Part shown: one piece after another, positions 59,504 to 64,000 of the stretch
Numbering within the stretch: the stretch's first letter is position 1
Layout: each line of letters opens with the position of its first letter
From: Actinoplanes couchii
GTDB taxonomy: Bacteria; Actinomycetota; Actinomycetes; Mycobacteriales; Micromonosporaceae
DNA length: 64,000 nucleotides
Reading direction: 5' to 3'
Assembly (NCBI RefSeq): GCF_016862075.1
Contig: NZ_BOMG01000070.1
Span: 1 to 64,000 of the forward strand
Position numbers and translations under genes: made by a program
The notes under the pieces: generated by a model
Database searches by the model: none
What the model was told of the DNA's origin: nothing
The model's input: the letters and a program-made list of their open reading frames with translations, nothing else

Positions 59504-61438
59504 ATGCAGGTACGGCGACGAGCGTCCGGCGATTCCAGCGCCGACGCGACTCCCGGTGAGTGGCGCGGCCCGGGCCCACACCCGGTCGCGTGGCACCGCC
59601 GGGCGCTCCCCGGCCGCGCGGCGCGCGCGGTCACCGACGCGGTGGCCCTGGCCGCCGCACTGCTGATCGCGACGCTGCTGCGGCACGACGGCCACCTCGG
59701 TGAGGTCGACTTCACCGGCCTGATCGTGCTCTCCGCGGTCGCGGCCCTGGTGCAGGCCATGGCCGGTCTGCAGTTCGGTCTCTACACCGGCCGGTGGGCG
59801 TACGGCTGCTTCGAGGAGATCGCCGCCCTGGTGAAGACCGCCGCGGTGGTCACGCCCGCGCTGTTCCTGCTGGACACCCTGCTGGGCCGGCTGGTGCCGC
59901 GGTCGGCCATCATCGCCGCCGGGCTGATCGCGCTGGTGTTCACCGCCGGGGTCCGCTACACCGTGCGGCTGCTGCGCGACAACCGGCTGCGGCCGTCGCC
60001 GGAGCACGGCACCCGGGTCGTGGTGATGGGCGCCGGGGAGGGCGCCACCCAGGTCATCCGGGCCATGCTGCGCAGCCCGCAGAGTCCGTACGTCCCGGTC
60101 GCCCTGCTCGACGACGACCCGGCCAAACGCACCTTCCGGGTGATGGGCGTGCCGGTCGCCGGCACCCGCGACGACATGGCCGACGTGGTCCGCCGGTTCC
60201 GGGCCGACGCCGTGGTGCTGGCCATCCCCAGCGCCAGCGCCGACCTGATCCGGGCGTTGACCGAGTTGGCCCAGCCGCTCAACGTGGACCTGAAGGTCGT
60301 GCCGCCGGTGGTCGAGCTGTTCGGCCGCACCGTCCGAGTCGAGGACATCCGCCCGGTCAGCCACGCCGACCTGCTCGGCCGCCGTGAGGTGGGCATCGAC
60401 CTGGAGGCGGTCGCCGGATATCTCGAAGGACGCCGGGTGCTGGTCACCGGGGCGGGCGGCTCGATCGGCTCGGAGCTGTGCCGTCAGGTGGCCCGGTTCA
60501 ACCCGGCCAAGCTGGTGATGCTGGACCGGGACGAGTCGGGGCTGCACGCCGTACAGCTGAGTCTTGATGGTCGTGGGCAGTTGGACGACCGCAACCTGGT
60601 CGTCGCCGACATCCGTGACCTGCAGCGTCTGGACGAGGTCTTCGCCGAGCACAAACCGCACGTGGTCTTCCACGCGGCCGCCCTCAAGCACCTGCCGCTG
60701 CTGGAGATGCACCCGTCCGAGGCGCTGAAGACCAACATCATCGGCACGTACCAGATCCTGCAGACCGCGATGAAGCACAACGTCGACCGCCTGGTGAACA
60801 TCTCCACCGACAAGGCCGCCGACCCGTGCAGCGTCCTCGGCTACTCCAAGCGGATCACCGAGCGTCTGACCGCGGCCGCCGACGCGACCGCGACCGGCAC
60901 GTACTGCAGCGTGCGTTTCGGCAACGTGCTCGGCTCCCGTGGCTCGGTGCTGACCGCCTTCACCGCCCAGGTCGAGGCGGGTGGCCCGATCACCGTCACC
61001 CACCCGGACGTGACCCGCTACTTCATGACCGTGCAGGAGGCGGTGCGGCTCGTGGTGCAGGCCGGCGCGCTGGAGAGCAAGGGCGAGGTGCTGGTCCTGG
61101 ACATGGGTGAGCCGGTCCGGATCGCCGACGTGGCCAAGCGCATCGCCGACGCCGCCGACCAGCACATCCAGATCGTCTACACCGGACTGCGCCCGGCCGA
61201 GAAGCTCGCCGAGGTGCTGCTCGGGCCGAACGAGCCGGACCACCGGCCGAACCACCCGCTGATCTCGCAGGCCCCGGTGCCGCCGCTGGACGGCGCGGTG
61301 CTGTCCCTGCTGAACGCCTCCGCGCAGCGCGAGGAACTGATCGCCGTCCTGCACTGGCTGTCGGAGAGCCCGGCACTGCCGCATCCGGTCATCGCCGGGC
61401 AGAAACGACGGGCCACCGAACCGGTAAGGAATTCGTGA
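59504..61438 (+). CDS. Membrane-anchored nucleotide-sugar dehydratase/epimerase (CapD/PglF type)
   Basis: 644 residues. Four N-terminal helices (about 45-160) anchor a CoA-binding-like domain (VVVMGAGEGATQVIRAM, about 177) and an extended SDR domain with VLVTGAGGSIGSELCRQ (about 314). The active-site region STDKAADPCSVLGYSKRITE is present. Enzymes of this layout produce 4-keto-6-deoxy UDP-sugars for surface polysaccharide. The ATG at 59504 follows GAGGGGG; the open frame runs 77 codons further upstream through the inverted repeat and is not used. Confidence 0.9.
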   Translation: MQVRRRASGDSSADATPGEWRGPGPHPVAWHRRALPGRAARAVTDAVALAAALLIATLLRHDGHLGEVDFTGLIVLSAVAALVQAMAGLQFGLYTGRWAYGCFEEIAALVKTAAVVTPALFLLDTLLGRLVPRSAIIAAGLIALVFTAGVRYTVRLLRDNRLRPSPEHGTRVVVMGAGEGATQVIRAMLRSPQSPYVPVALLDDDPAKRTFRVMGVPVAGTRDDMADVVRRFRADAVVLAIPSASADLIRALTELAQPLNVDLKVVPPVVELFGRTVRVEDIRPVSHADLLGRREVGIDLEAVAGYLEGRRVLVTGAGGSIGSELCRQVARFNPAKLVMLDRDESGLHAVQLSLDGRGQLDDRNLVVADIRDLQRLDEVFAEHKPHVVFHAAALKHLPLLEMHPSEALKTNIIGTYQILQTAMKHNVDRLVNISTDKAADPCSVLGYSKRITERLTAAADATATGTYCSVRFGNVLGSRGSVLTAFTAQVEAGGPITVTHPDVTRYFMTVQEAVRLVVQAGALESKGEVLVLDMGEPVRIADVAKRIADAADQHIQIVYTGLRPAEKLAEVLLGPNEPDHRPNHPLISQAPVPPLDGAVLSLLNASAQREELIAVLHWLSESPALPHPVIAGQKRRATEPVRNS

Positions 61439-61491
61439 AGAGCAAGCGCAAGACCCGGTTCCCGAGAACGAAGAAAGAGGAGAGAGTTCCC

Positions 61492-62748
61492 ATGCGGGTC
61501 GTCATCGCCGGTCAGGGCTACGTGGGGCTGCCGCTCGCGGTCCGCGCCGCCGAGGTCGGGCACACCGTCGTCGGCTTCGACGTCGACGACGAACGGATCA
61601 AGCGGCTCGCCGCCGGGGAGTCGTACGTCGACGACATCTCCGCCGAGGAACTGCGCTCGGTCCTCGCCGGCGGCTCCTTCCAGCCGTCGTCCGACCCGCG
61701 CTCCTGCGCCGGTTTCGACGTCGCGGTGATCGCCGTCCCGACGCCGCTGCGCGAGGGCACCCCCGACCTCAGCTACATCGAGGAATCGGCCCGGCTGCTG
61801 GCCCGCTACCTGCGGCCGGGCGCCACCGTCGCGCTGGAGTCGACCACCTACCCGGGCACCACCACCGAGCTGGTCGGGCCGCTGCTGGAGGAGGGCTCCG
61901 GGCTGATCGCCGGCGTCGACTTCCACCTCGGGTACAGCCCCGAGCGCATCGACCCGGGCAACCGCGAGTTCAACCTGGTCACCACGCCCAAGGTGGTGTC
62001 CGGCATCAACCCGGCGTCGCTGGCCATGGTGCAGGCGTTCTACGCGTCAGTCGTCGACCGGACCGTCCCGGTCGCCGACACCAAGGTCGCCGAGCTGGCC
62101 AAACTGCTGGAGAACACCTTCCGGCACGTCAACATCGCCCTGGTCAACGAACTCGCGGTGTACGCACACGATCTCGGCATCGACGTGTGGGAGGCCATCG
62201 ACGCGGCGTCGTCCAAACCGTTCGGCTACATGCGGTTCGTGCCCGGCCCCGGCGTCGGCGGCCACTGCCTGCCGATCGACCCGTCCTACCTGTCGTGGCG
62301 GGTGCAGCGGACCCTCGGGCAGAGCTTCCGCTTCGTCGAGCTGGCCAACGACATCAACAACCACATGCCCGACTATGTCGTACGCCGCCTCGTGACCGCC
62401 CTCAACAAACGCCGCAAGGCCGTCAACGGGTCGACGATCCTGCTGCTCGGTCTGGCGTACAAGAAGAACACCGGCGACGCCCGGGAATCGCCTGCTCGCC
62501 GGGTCGCCTCCCTGCTCCTGGAGATGGGGGCGACGGTCCGGGCCGCCGACCCGCACGTGGTCGAGGACGCCCACGTGGACAGCCGGGTCGAGATGGTCCC
62601 GCTCACCGCCGACCAGGCCGCCGCGGCCGACGCCGTGGTGCTGCTCGCCGACCACGACGAGTTCGACCTGGATCTGGTCCTCCAGCACGCGCCGTACGTG
62701 CTGGACACCCGGCGCCGCCTGACCGGCGCGAACGTCGAGTCACTGTAA
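61492..62748 (+). CDS. Nucleotide-sugar dehydrogenase (UDP-ManNAc/GlcNAc 6-dehydrogenase type)
   Basis: 418 residues. N-terminal Rossmann VVIAGQGYVGLPLAVRAAE, central ENTFRHVNIALVNELA, and catalytic GPGVGGHCLPIDPSYLSW with the nucleophilic Cys near residue 260. C-terminal LLGLAYKKNTGDARESPA is typical of WbpA/TviB-like enzymes making UDP-HexNAc uronic acids. The ATG at 61492 has AGAGGAGAGA about six bases upstream and is preferred to the GTG at 61435, which overlaps the previous stop and would add a lysine-rich head. Confidence 0.9.
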   Translation: MRVVIAGQGYVGLPLAVRAAEVGHTVVGFDVDDERIKRLAAGESYVDDISAEELRSVLAGGSFQPSSDPRSCAGFDVAVIAVPTPLREGTPDLSYIEESARLLARYLRPGATVALESTTYPGTTTELVGPLLEEGSGLIAGVDFHLGYSPERIDPGNREFNLVTTPKVVSGINPASLAMVQAFYASVVDRTVPVADTKVAELAKLLENTFRHVNIALVNELAVYAHDLGIDVWEAIDAASSKPFGYMRFVPGPGVGGHCLPIDPSYLSWRVQRTLGQSFRFVELANDINNHMPDYVVRRLVTALNKRRKAVNGSTILLLGLAYKKNTGDARESPARRVASLLLEMGATVRAADPHVVEDAHVDSRVEMVPLTADQAAAADAVVLLADHDEFDLDLVLQHAPYVLDTRRRLTGANVESL

Positions 62749-62760
62749 ACGGGGGTAACC

Positions 62761-63411
62761 GTGCGCTCTGTCTGGAACGGACTCAACCGGCTGACCGCTC
62801 TGCTCATGCTCCTCCCACTGGCCCCGCTGATCCTGGCGGTCGCCGCCTGGGTCCGGATCGCCGACGGGAAGGGTGTCCTCTTCGTCCAGGATCGGGCCGG
62901 CCAGGACGGCGTCCCGTTCCGGATGCTGAAGTTCCGGTCGATGGTCCACAACTCGGTGGCCCTCAGCGCGGAACTCGGCATCGACGACCCGTTCGGTCTC
63001 GTCGAGAACGACCCGCGGATCACCAGGTGCGGCCGGATCCTGCGCCGCACCAGCCTCGACGAGCTGCCCCAGCTGCTCAACGTGGTCCGCGGGCAGATGA
63101 ACCTGGTCGGGCCGCGCCCCGACGTGCTCCCGCAGGTCGCCTGCTACTCGCCGGAGGACGCCCGCCGCCTCGAGGTCAAGCCCGGCATCACCGGGTGGGC
63201 GCAGGTCAACGGGCGCGACGACATCGACTGGCCGACCCGGTTCAAACTCGACCGGTGGTACGTCGACAACTGGTCGCCGCTGCTCGACCTGAAGATCCTG
63301 TGGCGGACCGCGATCACCGTCAACCGGGACGAGCCGCCGGTGCACGTGGACGAGCACAACATCACCCGTTCTTCGGCACCGGCCTCGGAAGAGGTCTCCC
63401 GTGCGGCCTGA
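62761..63411 (+). CDS. Phosphoglycosyl transferase (PglC/WbaP-type sugar transferase)
   Basis: 216 residues. One N-terminal membrane hairpin (about 10-32), then KFRSMVHNS, ITRCGRILRRTSLDELPQLL with the catalytic Asp-Glu pair, and LVGPRPDVLPQ. Transfers a sugar phosphate to a polyprenyl phosphate, the committed step of repeat-unit assembly. Its short size matches the PglC-like catalytic core without the extra WbaP helices. Starts 12 nt after the dehydrogenase and overlaps the next gene by 11 bp. Confidence 0.92.
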   Translation: MRSVWNGLNRLTALLMLLPLAPLILAVAAWVRIADGKGVLFVQDRAGQDGVPFRMLKFRSMVHNSVALSAELGIDDPFGLVENDPRITRCGRILRRTSLDELPQLLNVVRGQMNLVGPRPDVLPQVACYSPEDARRLEVKPGITGWAQVNGRDDIDWPTRFKLDRWYVDNWSPLLDLKILWRTAITVNRDEPPVHVDEHNITRSSAPASEEVSRAA

Positions 63412-64000
63412 GTCACCTCGGGAGATCGGCTCCGAGTTCCACTGGGATCCGGCCGTCCTGCTCAGCGATGAGCGGGGCGGCCTGCCCGGCTGGCTGCCCT
63501 ACCGCCGCTCGCTGTTCGCCACCGCGGCCGGGGCGCTCGGCCGCCTGCTGTCCCTGCTCGGTTCGCCCGGGCGCCTGCACGTTCCCTCGTACTTCTGCAT
63601 GGGTGTCGCCGAATTCCTCACCGACCGGATGCCGATCGCCTGGTACCGGCATCTGCCCGGCGGCACCGGACCGGACTTCGGCACGCTGCGGGTCCGGGAC
63701 GGCGACGTGGTCCTCGCCCAGAACCTGTTCGGCTGCGAGGACGGCGGGGCCTGGGACGACTGGGCGCGCGCCCACCCGGAGATCCCGGTCGTCGAGGACC
63801 ACTCGCACGACCCGTTCAGCCCGTGGGCCTGCGCCAGCACCGCGTCCTACGTGGTCGCCTCGCTGCGCAAGACCCTGCCGCTGCCGGACGGTGCGCTGCT
63901 CTGGTCGCCGCGCGGGCTCGACCTGCCCGCACCGGCCGGTCCGCCGTCACCCGGCGCCGATCTCAAACTCGCCGCGATGCTGCTCAAGGGCGCCTGGCTG
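63401..64000 (+). CDS. PLP-aminotransferase-like protein, truncated by window end
   Basis: 200 residues visible, open to the edge. Starts at the GTG at 63401 (VRPESPREIGSEFHWDP). RSLFATAAGALGRLL, VPSYFCMGVAEFLTD, PVVEDHSHDPFSPWA and VASLRKTLPLPDGALLW follow the order of DegT/aspartate-aminotransferase-fold enzymes, with Asp/His for the PLP ring and a Lys in the expected place. Would aminate a keto-sugar or act as a related synthase in the polysaccharide pathway. Confidence 0.75.
   Translation, partial: MRPESPREIGSEFHWDPAVLLSDERGGLPGWLPYRRSLFATAAGALGRLLSLLGSPGRLHVPSYFCMGVAEFLTDRMPIAWYRHLPGGTGPDFGTLRVRDGDVVLAQNLFGCEDGGAWDDWARAHPEIPVVEDHSHDPFSPWACASTASYVVASLRKTLPLPDGALLWSPRGLDLPAPAGPPSPGADLKLAAMLLKGAWL

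Overview
The window is one contiguous piece of a high-GC, gene-dense actinomycete chromosome. F420-dependent luciferase-like oxidoreductases, GTG/TTG starts, GTGA/ATGA stop-start overlaps, a SARP/AfsR regulator, T7SS-type effectors and TetR operators all point to Actinomycetota. A Micromonosporaceae (Actinoplanes-like) host is an inference from overall content, not proven.

1-18 kb: a steroid C/D-ring (HIP) catabolic cluster. Two acyl-CoA dehydrogenase subunits, FadA6-type thiolase, IpdC, IpdB, IpdA, EchA20, several SDRs, an aldehyde dehydrogenase, a zinc alcohol dehydrogenase and two F420-dependent oxidoreductases surround a KstR2-like TetR. Intergenic gaps carry two KstR-type palindromes and three KstR2-type boxes. 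A separate MBL hydrolase/TetR pair with its own perfect inverted-repeat operator sits inside the cluster.

18-31 kb: a 1109-residue NACHT NTPase (bacterial NLR-like), an orphan lipoprotein, TrkH/TrkA potassium uptake, an EspC-like T7SS module followed by a frameshifted HExxH toxin and a zinc-ribbon protein, and an AfsR-type STAND regulator.

31-40 kb: a DrrAB-like ABC exporter, a DctA symporter divergent from a CitA/CitB-type two-component system that runs into zwf, then a methyltransferase with a low-complexity ETR-repeat head and a divergent TetR sharing a 39-bp double palindrome, followed by an 86-bp tandem repeat.

40.5-41.7 kb: a dense array of 13 tRNA genes, two of which carry leucine anticodons on short (type I) bodies. 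It is preceded by a small ORF and a strong intrinsic terminator.

42-50 kb: GNAT, RibD-like reductase and NUDIX genes, a GNAT plus AbiEii-like nucleotidyltransferase pair, a TetM/EF-G-like ribosomal protection protein with a 35-residue upstream peptide, a CPBP protease, an MFS exporter and an APH-like kinase.

51-56 kb: a MoxR ATPase / DUF2201-VWA metallopeptidase operon plus an unknown protein and a purine-rich non-coding block. 56.8-64 kb: a LuxR regulator, VanZ, a GT4 glycosyltransferase and the start of a polysaccharide locus (CapD-like, nucleotide-sugar dehydrogenase, PglC/WbaP-like transferase, aminotransferase-like) that continues past the window edge.
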